Shown here: piece after piece, positions 22,563-29,586 of the stretch
Numbering within the stretch: position 1 is the stretch's first letter
Layout of the letters: every line of letters starts with the position of its first letter
Assembly: GCA_022843945.1 (NCBI GenBank)
Contig: JALHMR010000028.1
Location: 1-60,328, forward strand
DNA length: 60,328 nt
Direction of reading: 5' to 3'
DNA from: Rhodospirillaceae bacterium
Lineage (GTDB): Bacteria > Pseudomonadota > Alphaproteobacteria > CACIAM-22H2
The notes under the pieces: model-generated
What the model was told of the DNA's origin: nothing
Databases searched by the model: none
What the model saw: the letters and a program-made list of their open reading frames with translations, nothing else
Program-made: the position numbers and the translations under genes

Positions 22563-23874
22563 GGACGGCCCCGTTTTACGCCCCACCAGCGGCGCCAGCG
22601 CCGAAACCCTGGCCGCGCAGCTGCGTGAAGTCCGCCGGCGGTTGAACCGGTTGGTCGACGACCTCGCGCCGGACCAGTTGATGGGGCGCAAACTCGAGAT
22701 CGTCAATCCCATCCTCTGGGAGATCGGCCATATCGGCTGGTTCCATGAGCGCTGGACCCTGCGCCAGGCGCGCGGCGAGGCGCCCTTGCGCGCCGACGGC
22801 GATGCGCTGTGGGATTCGAGCGCCGTGCCGCACGCCACGCGCTGGACGCTGAAGCTGCCGGACCGCGAGGGCACGGCGGCCTATCTCGGCGAGGTCATGA
22901 GCCGCCAGCTCGAGCGGCTGAGCCGGAGCAACCTGTCGGACGACGTGCGCTACTTCTACGACCTCTGCATCCGCCACGAGGACATGCATGTCGAGGCCCT
23001 GACCTACACGCGCCAGACCCTGTCCTATGCGCCGCCCGAGCTCGGCGACCTGGCGCCAGAAGGGGCCGGCAGCTTCCCGGGCGATGCCGAGGTGCCGGGC
23101 GGCAGGTGGTGGCTGGGATCGACAACCAGCGAGGGCTTCATCTTCGACAACGAGAAATGGGCGCATCCGGTTGAACTGGCACCCTTTCGCATCGCCCTGG
23201 CGCCGGTGACCAATCTCGACTTCGCCGAGTTCGTCGCCGATGACGGCTACGCGCGGCAGGAGCTGTGGAGCGCGGGTGGCTGGGCCTGGCGCGAGGCGAC
23301 CGGGGCGCAGCGCCCGGTCTACTGGGTCGAGGAAGGCGGGCAGTATGCCTGCCGGCGCTATGACATGGTCGAGGCCCTGCTGCCCGACGCGCCGGTGATG
23401 TTCGTCAACTACTGGGAGGCCGAGGCCTGGTGCCGCTGGGCCAAGCGCCGGCTGCCCACGGAAGCGGAATGGGAGGCAGCCGCCCTGGGCGAGCCGGGCG
23501 AGGGCGGCCGGCTGGCGCTGGGCAAGCGGGCCTGGCCGTGGGGCGACCAGCCGCCGGCGCGCTTCCGCGCCAACACGGATTTCACCTACGACGCGCCGCT
23601 CGACGTGGCCGCCTGCTCGGCGGGCGACAGCGCCTTCGGCTGCCGGCAGATGATCGGCAATGTCTGGGAGTGGACGGCGTCCGACTTCCTGCCCTTCGCC
23701 GGGTTCAGCGCCGACCCCTACGAGGACTACTCGCAGCCCTGGTTCGGCACGCGCAAGGTGCTGCGCGGCGGCTGCTTCGCCAGCTCGGCGCGTATCGCCC
23801 GGCCGGGCTATCGCAATTTCTTCACACCCGACCGGCGCGACGTATTCGCCGGTTTCCGGACCTGTGCGCTATAA
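22561..23874 (+). CDS. senA: EgtB-like selenoneine synthase SenA
   Basis: 437 residues: an N-terminal DinB-like helical domain and a C-terminal formylglycine-generating-enzyme-like (FGE-sulfatase) domain, as in EgtB. Candidate iron ligands are His57 in EIGHIGWFHER and His139/His143 in RHEDMHVEAL. The C-terminal half shows LAPVTNLDFAEFV, WCRWAKRRLPTEAEWEAAA, GNVWEWTASDF and VLRGGCFASS. SenA oxidatively couples a selenosugar to hercynine; EgtB does the sulfur equivalent with glutamylcysteine. The surrounding senB, senC and egtD favour SenA, but residues separating the two activities were not identified. No in-frame start lies between 22561 and the conserved region, so the head-to-head overlap with senB appears real; an ATG at 22552 is also in frame. 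Confidence 0.9.
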   Translation: MDGPVLRPTSGASAETLAAQLREVRRRLNRLVDDLAPDQLMGRKLEIVNPILWEIGHIGWFHERWTLRQARGEAPLRADGDALWDSSAVPHATRWTLKLPDREGTAAYLGEVMSRQLERLSRSNLSDDVRYFYDLCIRHEDMHVEALTYTRQTLSYAPPELGDLAPEGAGSFPGDAEVPGGRWWLGSTTSEGFIFDNEKWAHPVELAPFRIALAPVTNLDFAEFVADDGYARQELWSAGGWAWREATGAQRPVYWVEEGGQYACRRYDMVEALLPDAPVMFVNYWEAEAWCRWAKRRLPTEAEWEAAALGEPGEGGRLALGKRAWPWGDQPPARFRANTDFTYDAPLDVAACSAGDSAFGCRQMIGNVWEWTASDFLPFAGFSADPYEDYSQPWFGTRKVLRGGCFASSARIARPGYRNFFTPDRRDVFAGFRTCAL

Positions 23875-23906
23875 GACTGCATTCACCAAGGGAGACGCCT
23901 TCGTCC

Positions 23907-24617
23907 ATGACCGACACGCTGAGCGACGCCGAGCGCAACGGGCTTCTGGCCCTCGATACGCCGACCATCTGCAACGCCCTCGAGCTGACCGCGCCCGAGC
24001 GCCGGGCCAAGGGCTTCACCGTGCGGCCGCTGGTCGCCTGCTTTCCGCAGATGAAGCCGGTGCTGGCCTATGCCCGCACCGCGACCATCCGCTCCAAGGA
24101 GCCGAGCCCGCTGGCCAAGGACAAGGCGAAGGCCCAGCGCCTGGCCTATTTCGAGTACATCGAGAAGGGCGGGCCACGGCCCTCGATCTCCATCATGCAG
24201 GACATCGACGGCGACGATCGCGGCTTCGGCGCCTTCTGGGGCGAGGTGCAGACCAACGTCCACAAGTCCCTGGGCTGCGTCGGCACGGTGACCGACGGCT
24301 GCGTGCGCGACATCGACATGATGGCCGACGGCTTCTTCGTGCTCGCCGGCTCGATCGCCCCCTCGCATGCCTGGGTGCACCTGGTCGATTTCGGCGGCAC
24401 GGTGAGCGTCGCCGGCATGGTGGTCAGCTCGGGCGACCTGATCCACGCCGACCGTCACGGCGCGGTGATCATCCCGGCCGGCAGCGCCTCAAAGGTGATC
24501 GAGGCCGCGGCGCTGATCGCGCGCAAGGAGGCCGTGATCCTCAGCGCCGCCAAGCAGCCGGGCTTCACCGTCGAGGTGCTCAAGCGGGCGATGGGCGAGG
24601 CCGACGACATCCACTGA
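23907..24617 (+). CDS. RraA family protein (HMG/CHA aldolase-like)
   Basis: 236 residues. The conserved RraA-like motif GTVTDGCVRDIDMM near residue 130 carries the Arg-Asp pair used for substrate and metal binding in 4-hydroxy-4-methyl-2-oxoglutarate aldolases. The C-terminal block GMVVSSGDLIHADRHGAVIIP is also standard. The fold is that of the RNase E inhibitor RraA, but plant-type and environmental homologues of this kind are usually class II aldolases or decarboxylases. It starts 33 nt after senA behind a GGGAGA site, so it may be co-transcribed. No known step of selenoneine synthesis needs it. The 3' end overlaps a convergent gene by 129 nt. Confidence 0.85.
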   Translation: MTDTLSDAERNGLLALDTPTICNALELTAPERRAKGFTVRPLVACFPQMKPVLAYARTATIRSKEPSPLAKDKAKAQRLAYFEYIEKGGPRPSISIMQDIDGDDRGFGAFWGEVQTNVHKSLGCVGTVTDGCVRDIDMMADGFFVLAGSIAPSHAWVHLVDFGGTVSVAGMVVSSGDLIHADRHGAVIIPAGSASKVIEAAALIARKEAVILSAAKQPGFTVEVLKRAMGEADDIH

Positions 24618-25511
24618 GCGAAACAGCCGGCGCAGTTCCTCGCGCACGGCGCGGCCGGTCTTCAGGCTGCGGCAGTTGACGATGGCCAGGCGAAAGCCGC
24701 CGGGCGGCATGGCGTGCTCGGCCGGCGGCTTGGCCGGGTCGAAGGTGATCTGGATCGAGGACACGCCGGGCCGGCGGCGCAATTGCTCGACCGCCTCCGG
24801 ATCGATGTGCCAGTGGCTGCCGTGATCGCCGAACAAGACCACGCTGTAGCCGATGCGCCGGTCCCGGTCGGCGAAGCGCCAGACCCCGTCGCGATAGAGC
24901 CGCACCACCGCCTCGAGCCAGCCCTCGCCGTTGAGATCGAGCCACTGTTCGGCCATGCGCAGGTGGCATTCGATGATCCGCCCGCCGATGGTCTCGAGGT
25001 TGATCAGGCCGGTGAAGCCGGCCAGGGTGCGGCCGATCCAGGCCGCGAGATAACGCTCCAGGGCCGGGCGCGGGGCGGCGTGCACGGTCCAGTAATCGAA
25101 GGTACCGTGCGGGCCGGGCTTGCCGGTGGTGTGACGCCACCAGCGGGGCTTGCCGCGGACCAGTGCCACGTCGGTGCTGAGATGCGGGCCGCTGAACAGC
25201 TTCATCCACATATGACCAGGCGTCAGCGAGGCCCGGTAGCCGCGCGCCGAGCGGATGACGTGGCCGCCGATGCCCATGCCGCGCAGGTTGATGATCGGCT
25301 TGGAGAAGACCGGGTAGGCGGAGGGTTCGGTGCCGTGCGGCCCGCCCGGCAGATCTTGCGTGGCGCAGATCTCGAGCTTGTTGTAGAGCCAGCGGTGGCG
25401 AGGATAGAGGTCCCAGGCCGTCGCGTCGTCGATCGGAATGACCAACGAGGCCGGAACCGGCTGGTGCGCGAAATACTGCCAGCGCCACGGATCGACGCCG
25501 AGAAACCCCAT
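24489..25511 (-). CDS. ATP-grasp-like protein of unknown substrate
   Basis: 340 residues with no firmly recognised family. The pattern suggests an ATP-grasp fold: YPRHRWLYNKLEIC near residue 36, SKPIINLRGMGIGGH near 70 (a possible nucleotide-binding lysine and glycine-rich loop), and INLETIGGRIIECHLRM near 175. The last resembles the metal-binding end of ATP-grasp enzymes, where the family usually has E-x-N. A DLNGEGWLEAVVRLYRDG stretch follows. The C-terminal 40 or so residues are read from the opposite strand of the RraA gene and are the least convincing part. ATP-grasp enzymes form carboxylate-amine or carboxylate-thiol bonds; this is inference only. Confidence 0.55.
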   Translation of the reverse strand: MGFLGVDPWRWQYFAHQPVPASLVIPIDDATAWDLYPRHRWLYNKLEICATQDLPGGPHGTEPSAYPVFSKPIINLRGMGIGGHVIRSARGYRASLTPGHMWMKLFSGPHLSTDVALVRGKPRWWRHTTGKPGPHGTFDYWTVHAAPRPALERYLAAWIGRTLAGFTGLINLETIGGRIIECHLRMAEQWLDLNGEGWLEAVVRLYRDGVWRFADRDRRIGYSVVLFGDHGSHWHIDPEAVEQLRRRPGVSSIQITFDPAKPPAEHAMPPGGFRLAIVNCRSLKTGRAVREELRRLFRSVDVVGLAHRPLEHLDGEARLLGGAEDHGLLARDQRRGLDHL

Positions 25512-25561
25512 GGGCTAACGGTAGCAGCGCTATCGGAAGGCAGCAAGGCGAGGAGGCTTTC

Positions 25562-25786
25562 GTGGATGGTTTGACGCTGTTCGGGCTGGCTGCGGTGACC
25601 GCGATGCTGGTGTTCTACGCGCTCGAGGATCGCGACCCGCTCTTCGTGCTGGCCTTCGCGGGTTCCTGCGCGCTCGCCTCGGCCTATGGCTTCCTGCAGG
25701 GCGCCTGGCCGTTCGGCGTGGTCGAGGCGATCTGGACGCTGGTCGCCTTGCGCCGTTGGCGCCAGCGCCGCGCGGCTATGGCATAA
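25562..25786 (+). CDS. Small conserved membrane protein (74 residues)
   Basis: A GTG start at 25562 sits 6-8 nt after an AGGAGG, one of the best ribosome sites in the window. The protein has two hydrophobic helices, at about residues 4-20 and 28-62. The conserved-looking segment YGFLQGAWPFGVVEAIWTLVALRRW is followed by a basic tail. Similar short proteins occur in other alphaproteobacteria without assigned function. It lies 26 nt ahead of the cupin gene, so the two probably form one transcript. Confidence 0.7.
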   Translation: MDGLTLFGLAAVTAMLVFYALEDRDPLFVLAFAGSCALASAYGFLQGAWPFGVVEAIWTLVALRRWRQRRAAMA

Positions 25787-25812
25787 CAGGGGCAAGCAAG
25801 GAGCCCACCCCC

Positions 25813-26307
25813 ATGACCATCCAAGCCCCCGCCCATCCGCTGTCACCGCCCGAGATCGTGGTGAACCAGGCCGTCCCCGAGGACGAGCGGGTCTGGGTTC
25901 CCCAGGCCCCGAATGTCTGGTTCCGGCCGCTGATGCTCAACACCGTGAACGGCCAGTGGTGCAACCTCCTGCGCGTGCGCCGGGCCGGCGTGCTCAGCCG
26001 CCACCGTCATCCGGCGCCCGTGCACGGCTATGTCATCAAGGGCTCGTGGCGCTACCTCGAGCATGACTGGGTGGCGACGGAAGGGTCTTACGTGTTCGAG
26101 CCGCCGGGCGAGACCCACACGCTGGTTGTCGATCCCGACGTCCCGGAGATGATCACCTTCTTCAACATCTCAGGCTGCATGTACTACGTCGACGAGCAGG
26201 GCAACCACACCGGCTTCGAGGACGTGTTCAGCAAGATCGACATGTGCCGCAAGCACTACATCGCCGCCGGGCTGGGCGAGCGCTACGTCGATCAGTTTGT
26301 GCGCTAA
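25813..26307 (+). CDS. Cupin-domain protein, 2,4'-dihydroxyacetophenone dioxygenase-like
   Basis: 164 residues from the ATG at 25813, nine bases after a GGAG. A single cupin barrel: the first metal motif is SRHRHPAPVHGYVIKGSWRY near residue 57 (HxH and a later His). The second motif is VFEPPGETHTLVV near 95. The N-terminal part with VWVPQAPNVWFRPLMLN and the C-terminal DVFSKIDMCRKHY match the ChrR/DAD-like cupins. Those enzymes use non-haem iron to cleave aromatic ketones, but many homologues are uncharacterised. No aromatic pathway genes lie beside it. Confidence 0.78.
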   Translation: MTIQAPAHPLSPPEIVVNQAVPEDERVWVPQAPNVWFRPLMLNTVNGQWCNLLRVRRAGVLSRHRHPAPVHGYVIKGSWRYLEHDWVATEGSYVFEPPGETHTLVVDPDVPEMITFFNISGCMYYVDEQGNHTGFEDVFSKIDMCRKHYIAAGLGERYVDQFVR

Positions 26308-26360
26308 CGCGCACAAACGGTCGTTCATTGAGAATCTGGCGCTGAAATCGGGCGCTGAAA

Positions 26361-26402
26361 AAAGAAATCCACCCTGACCGCCGCGAGGCGGCCGGGGTGG
26401 AT
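26361..26402 (-). terminator. Rho-independent terminator for the HU gene
   Basis: A stem with ATCCACCC/GGGTGGAT outer arms and a CCGCC/GGCGG inner stem lies at 26367-26402. On the minus strand it is followed by the run TTTCTTTTTT (complement of 26357-26366). It sits about 110 nt beyond the HU stop, so it would end that transcript. The opposite strand lacks a T-tract. Confidence 0.75.
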
Positions 26403-26514
26403 GCCATATTCGTTACCTTCCGGGGCCGACCGGTAGACAGCGTTCCGGCAGGTCCGAATCAAACTCCCGGCTGAGGTCCGGCCTTGCGGGCGGGCTTCGG
26501 CCGAGGCGTGCCGC

Positions 26515-26784
26515 TCAGAGGCCGCCCTTGAGCTGCTTCGAGGCCTTGAAGCGGACGGTCTTGCTGGCGGAGATCTTGATCGTCGCGCCCGTCTGCGGGT
26601 TGCGGCCCATGCGGGCAGCCCGCTTGGAGACCTTGAACGTGCCGAAGCCGACGATCGGCATCGCGCCTTCCTTCTTCAGCGTCTTGGCGATGGTTTCGAA
26701 AATCGCGTCGACGGCCTCCTTGGCGGAGTTGACGGTGCACTCGGTGTGCTCGCGTACGACGTCGACGAGTGTTGCTTTGCTCAT
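26515..26784 (-). CDS. hup: HU family DNA-binding protein
   Basis: 89 residues, the standard HU length. The N-terminal two helices read KATLVDVVREHTECTVNSAKEAVDAIFETI. The beta-saddle and arm contain VGFGTFKVSKRAARMGRNPQTG, whose RNP tip proline intercalates DNA, and the C-terminal ASKTVRFKASKQLK completes the fold. HU compacts the nucleoid and bends DNA without strong sequence specificity. It is monocistronic, with a GGGAGAATTCC ribosome-site region ahead of the ATG and a terminator downstream. Confidence 0.96.
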   Translation of the reverse strand: MSKATLVDVVREHTECTVNSAKEAVDAIFETIAKTLKKEGAMPIVGFGTFKVSKRAARMGRNPQTGATIKISASKTVRFKASKQLKGGL

Positions 26785-26949
26785 GGAATTCTCCCGGTTG
26801 AGCGGTGACGCCAGGGGGCGGAATGTGATTCAAAGCCGCCATGGCTCAACTGGTGTGCGCCGATTCGGGGCAGGGATGCAACGCGAATAAAGGATTTTCC
26901 TGCATCCGCGTGCGATTCGTCGCCTCGCGACTCGGGCCGCGGGCGAGTC

Positions 26950-27252
26950 TCAATCCCCCGGCAGATCGCCGGGCAGGCATCGGCGCAGGCCGGCGACCCG
27001 ATCGGGCCGCACGCCCGCCGCCCCGGCCACCGCGACCAGCAGCGTCTCATCCGCGAGGATGAAGTCGAGGACACCGCCCAGAAAAGCCGGGTCCTGGATG
27101 CGCTGCGCCAGCTCAGCTCCCTCCAGGCCGGTCACGGAAAGGAAGCGCGAGGTGCGCTCGCTGTCCTCCAGCAGGAAAACGAGCGCCGACAAAGCAACGG
27201 CCTGAGCAGCATCCGCCGCCCCTGTGGCCATTGCTTCGCGGCGCTCAAACAT
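26950..27252 (-). CDS. DUF3572 family protein
   Basis: 100 residues, mostly helical. AQAVALSALVFLLEDSERTSRFLSVTGLEGAELAQRI and LGGVLDFILADETLLVAVAGAAGV are typical of the alphaproteobacterial DUF3572 family, whose function is unknown. The ATG at 27252 has a GAGG 8 nt upstream inside the preceding gene's end; an ATG at 27231 is an alternative. It is the last gene of a three-gene minus-strand set. Confidence 0.8.
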   Translation of the reverse strand: MFERREAMATGAADAAQAVALSALVFLLEDSERTSRFLSVTGLEGAELAQRIQDPAFLGGVLDFILADETLLVAVAGAAGVRPDRVAGLRRCLPGDLPGD

Positions 27253-27255
27253 GTT

Positions 27256-27441
27256 TCAGGCCTCGGCCGCTTCCAGGCCCGGCGTCGTGCCCAGCAGATC
27301 GTTGAGGAAGGCCTCGGCATGCTCGCGGTAGCCGAAGCTCGCCAGGCGAACCACGACCTCGGCACCGCGCTGCTGGTGCAGGCACAACACCTCCCAGCCA
27401 GACAGGCCGCAGCCGCTCCCGGGAGCGATAGCGAAATCCAT
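27256..27441 (-). CDS. Small hypothetical protein (61 residues)
   Basis: A short ORF directly upstream of the DUF3572 gene. It has a glycine-rich start, a WEVLCLHQQRGAEVVVRLASFGY stretch of alternating hydrophobic residues, and a C-terminal helix (AEAFLNDLL). It ends 3 nt before the DUF3572 start and begins 11 nt after the 33-residue membrane peptide stops, which supports a real operon. No family is recognised. Confidence 0.5.
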   Translation of the reverse strand: MDFAIAPGSGCGLSGWEVLCLHQQRGAEVVVRLASFGYREHAEAFLNDLLGTTPGLEAAEA

Positions 27442-27452
27442 TGCAGCGATCC

Positions 27453-27554
27453 TCAGCGCAACCAGGCTTCGCCCAGGGTCGCCCAGAGCAGGATCGACGT
27501 CATCACCGCAGCCAACCCCACCCCTTCGCCGACCCGAGAAAGAAACGCATCCAT
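27453..27554 (-). CDS. 33-residue single-helix membrane peptide
   Basis: The ATG at 27554 is preceded by CAGGAGGCAGTC, a full AGGAGG Shine-Dalgarno at good spacing. The product has a short polar start (MDAFLSRVGEG), then a hydrophobic helix VGLAAVMTSILLWATLG, and ends EAWLR before a TGA. It is the first gene of a compact minus-strand set followed by the 61-residue gene and DUF3572. Small one-helix proteins often modulate a larger membrane partner, but no such partner is identified. An in-frame ATG at 27593 is possible but has no comparable ribosome site. Confidence 0.6.
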   Translation of the reverse strand: MDAFLSRVGEGVGLAAVMTSILLWATLGEAWLR

Positions 27555-27589
27555 GACTGCCTCCTGAGCTGTTGGAGGGCAGAGAATGT

Positions 27590-27702
27590 TCATGATTTGT
27601 TCTTTCGTCAAGCGGTTCTGCGAAATATCCCTTAAGCTATTCTTTTTAAATAATACTTTTGAATATCTATCAGCAACCCAGCAAGGCTAGCCACCAGGCG
27701 TT
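27590..27702 (+). promoter_or_regulatory. AT-rich promoter region ahead of the ABC exporter
   Basis: The 60 bases from 27601 contain only 19 G or C, against about two thirds in the surroundings, with TTCTTTTTAAATAATACTTT as the core. The region serves the divergent ABC exporter (plus) and the peptide/DUF3572 set (minus). No specific -35/-10 pair or operator could be fixed by eye. Confidence 0.45.
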
Positions 27703-29586
27703 ATGATCAAACGCGCCCGTCTCGCTCAGCAAAACACCGATCTCATGGTCGCCCTGACAGAGCCTTCCGGCACCTCCGACGTCGCGCCGGCTCGCGACGA
27801 AGCGATCTATTACCGGAGCTTCGCCGACCGACCGATCCCCAAGCAGCCCTGGGCCTTCGTCTGGCTGTTCATCCGGACGCGCTTTGCGCGCCAGGCCCTG
27901 GTGCTGGTCTTCGCCGCCGCCCTGTCGATGGCGACCATGGGCCTCGAAGCACCGGCCCTGCGGGGCCTCGTCGACGAGCTGCAGCGCGTTGCCGGCAGCG
28001 GTGTGTGGACGGGGGCGGTGGTGTTCTGGCTGGTCATGCTCGGCGGCATGTGGATCGCCTCGTCGATCTTCAACCGGGTCTACCAGCTCGCCGATATCCG
28101 CTTCTCGCCACCGTTGCGCTACATGATCCAGGCCTATCTGTTCTCGTACCTGCTCGAGCACTCGCCGCGCTATTTCCAGGAGAACTTCGCCGGCACGCTC
28201 GGCCAGAAGATCAAGCAGGCCGGCCAGAGCACGCTCGGCGTCATGAATATCGTGCTGCACGACGCGGTGCGCATCCTGACCATCCTGGCGCTGGGCGTTG
28301 GCCTGTTGATCGTAGCGAACCCGGTCTTCGCCCTTGTCATTCTGCTGTGGAGCGCGGCCTACATGGCTTTCTCCGCGCGCCTGGCACGCCGCACCCTGGT
28401 CCTGTCGCGCGCCATGTCGGCGGAGGTCTCGACCTCGACCGGCCGGCTGATCGACGCCATCAGCAATGCCGAGCTGGTGCGTGCCTTTGCCCGCGCGGCC
28501 TTCGAGCGCGACTTCATCGCCATCTTCCTGCGCCGGGAGGCGGACGCGTCGCGCCGCATCCGCCGCTTCCTGGCCATCGCGCATCTGTTCCAGCATGGCG
28601 CGACGCTGGCCTTCCAGATCCTGCTGATCGCCGTGGCCGTGACGGAGGTCATCGGTGGCGCCATGACGCCCGGCGATTTCGTCATGGTGGTGTCGCTGTC
28701 GACGCTGATCGCCACCCAGGTCTGGTCGCTGTCGAACCGCTTCCTCGAATTCTTCGAGCACTATGGCGCGATCGCTGATTCGATCGAGCTGGTCAGCCGC
28801 CCGCACGAGATCGTCGACCGGCCCGCGGCGCGTCCCCTGGTCGTCAGAGAAGGGGCAATCGATTTCCGCGCCGTGCATTTCGCCCATGCCGACGGCACGC
28901 CGGTCTTCGAGGGGCTCAACCTGCGCATTACCGGCGGCGAGAAAGTGGCCCTCGTCGGTCCGTCGGGCGCAGGCAAGAGCACGTTGATCAAGCTGCTGCG
29001 TCGGCAGTTTCCGCTCGATGCGGGACAGATCCTGATCGACGGGCAGGAAGTCGCCTCGGTGACCCTGGACTCCCTCAACCACTGCATCGGCGAGGTGCCG
29101 CAGCAGGCCGGACTGTTCCACCGGCCGATCGGCGACAATATCCGCTACGCGAGGCCGGAAGCGACCGACGCCGAGGTCGTCGAGGCCGCCAAGCAGGCTC
29201 ACTGCCACGAGTTCATCATGCGGCGTGCCGAGGGCTACGGCACGATCGTCGGCGAGCAGGGGATCCGGTTGTCCGGCGGCGAGCGTCAGCGCGTCGCCAT
29301 CGCACGCGCCTTTCTCAAGAACGCGCCGATCCTGGTGCTCGACGAAGCCACCTCGTCACTCGATTCAGAAACCGAGCACCTGATACAGCAGGCCCTGTGG
29401 CGCCTCATCGAAGGCCGCACGGTGATCGCCATCGCCCACCGGCTGTCGACGATCACCGGCATGGACCGCATCCTTTACCTGGAAGCTGGCCGCATCGTGG
29501 AGGAGGGGCCGCACGCGGCGCTGCTCGAGCGCAACGGTCCCTACGCGGCGCTCTGGCGCCGGCAGGTCGGCGGCTTCCTGCCCTAG
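27703..29586 (+). CDS. ABC transporter, fused permease and ATPase (exporter half-transporter)
   Basis: 627 residues: a cytosolic leader, six transmembrane helices between about 65 and 350, then one nucleotide-binding domain. Walker A is [12 protein letters not shown] near residue 425, the Q-loop is [12 protein letters not shown], the signature is [12 protein letters not shown] near 527, Walker B is [14 protein letters not shown] near 547, and the H-loop is IAHRLSTI. The order is that of MsbA/HlyB-type exporters, which work as homodimers or paired half-transporters in the inner membrane. The cargo cannot be told. The ATG at 27703 is used; another at 27745 would remove an uninformative leader. 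Its TAG stop overlaps the stop of the convergent chemoreceptor gene. Confidence 0.93.
   Translation: MIKRARLAQQNTDLMVALTEPSGTSDVAPARDEAIYYRSFADRPIPKQPWAFVWLFIRTRFARQALVLVFAAALSMATMGLEAPALRGLVDELQRVAGSGVWTGAVVFWLVMLGGMWIASSIFNRVYQLADIRFSPPLRYMIQAYLFSYLLEHSPRYFQENFAGTLGQKIKQAGQSTLGVMNIVLHDAVRILTILALGVGLLIVANPVFALVILLWSAAYMAFSARLARRTLVLSRAMSAEVSTSTGRLIDAISNAELVRAFARAAFERDFIAIFLRREADASRRIRRFLAIAHLFQHGATLAFQILLIAVAVTEVIGGAMTPGDFVMVVSLSTLIATQVWSLSNRFLEFFEHYGAIADSIELVSRPHEIVDRPAARPLVVREGAIDFRAVHFAHADGTPVFEGLNLRITGGEKVALVGPSGAGKSTLIKLLRRQFPLDAGQILIDGQEVASVTLDSLNHCIGEVPQQAGLFHRPIGDNIRYARPEATDAEVVEAAKQAHCHEFIMRRAEGYGTIVGEQGIRLSGGERQRVAIARAFLKNAPILVLDEATSSLDSETEHLIQQALWRLIEGRTVIAIAHRLSTITGMDRILYLEAGRIVEEGPHAALLERNGPYAALWRRQVGGFLP

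Noticed and set aside
18383-23874. Interpretation as an ordinary ergothioneine (egtBD) locus
   Set aside because: Neighbouring SelD and a SenB-type glycosyltransferase have no place in sulfur-based ergothioneine synthesis. EgtB activity of SenA still cannot be formally excluded.
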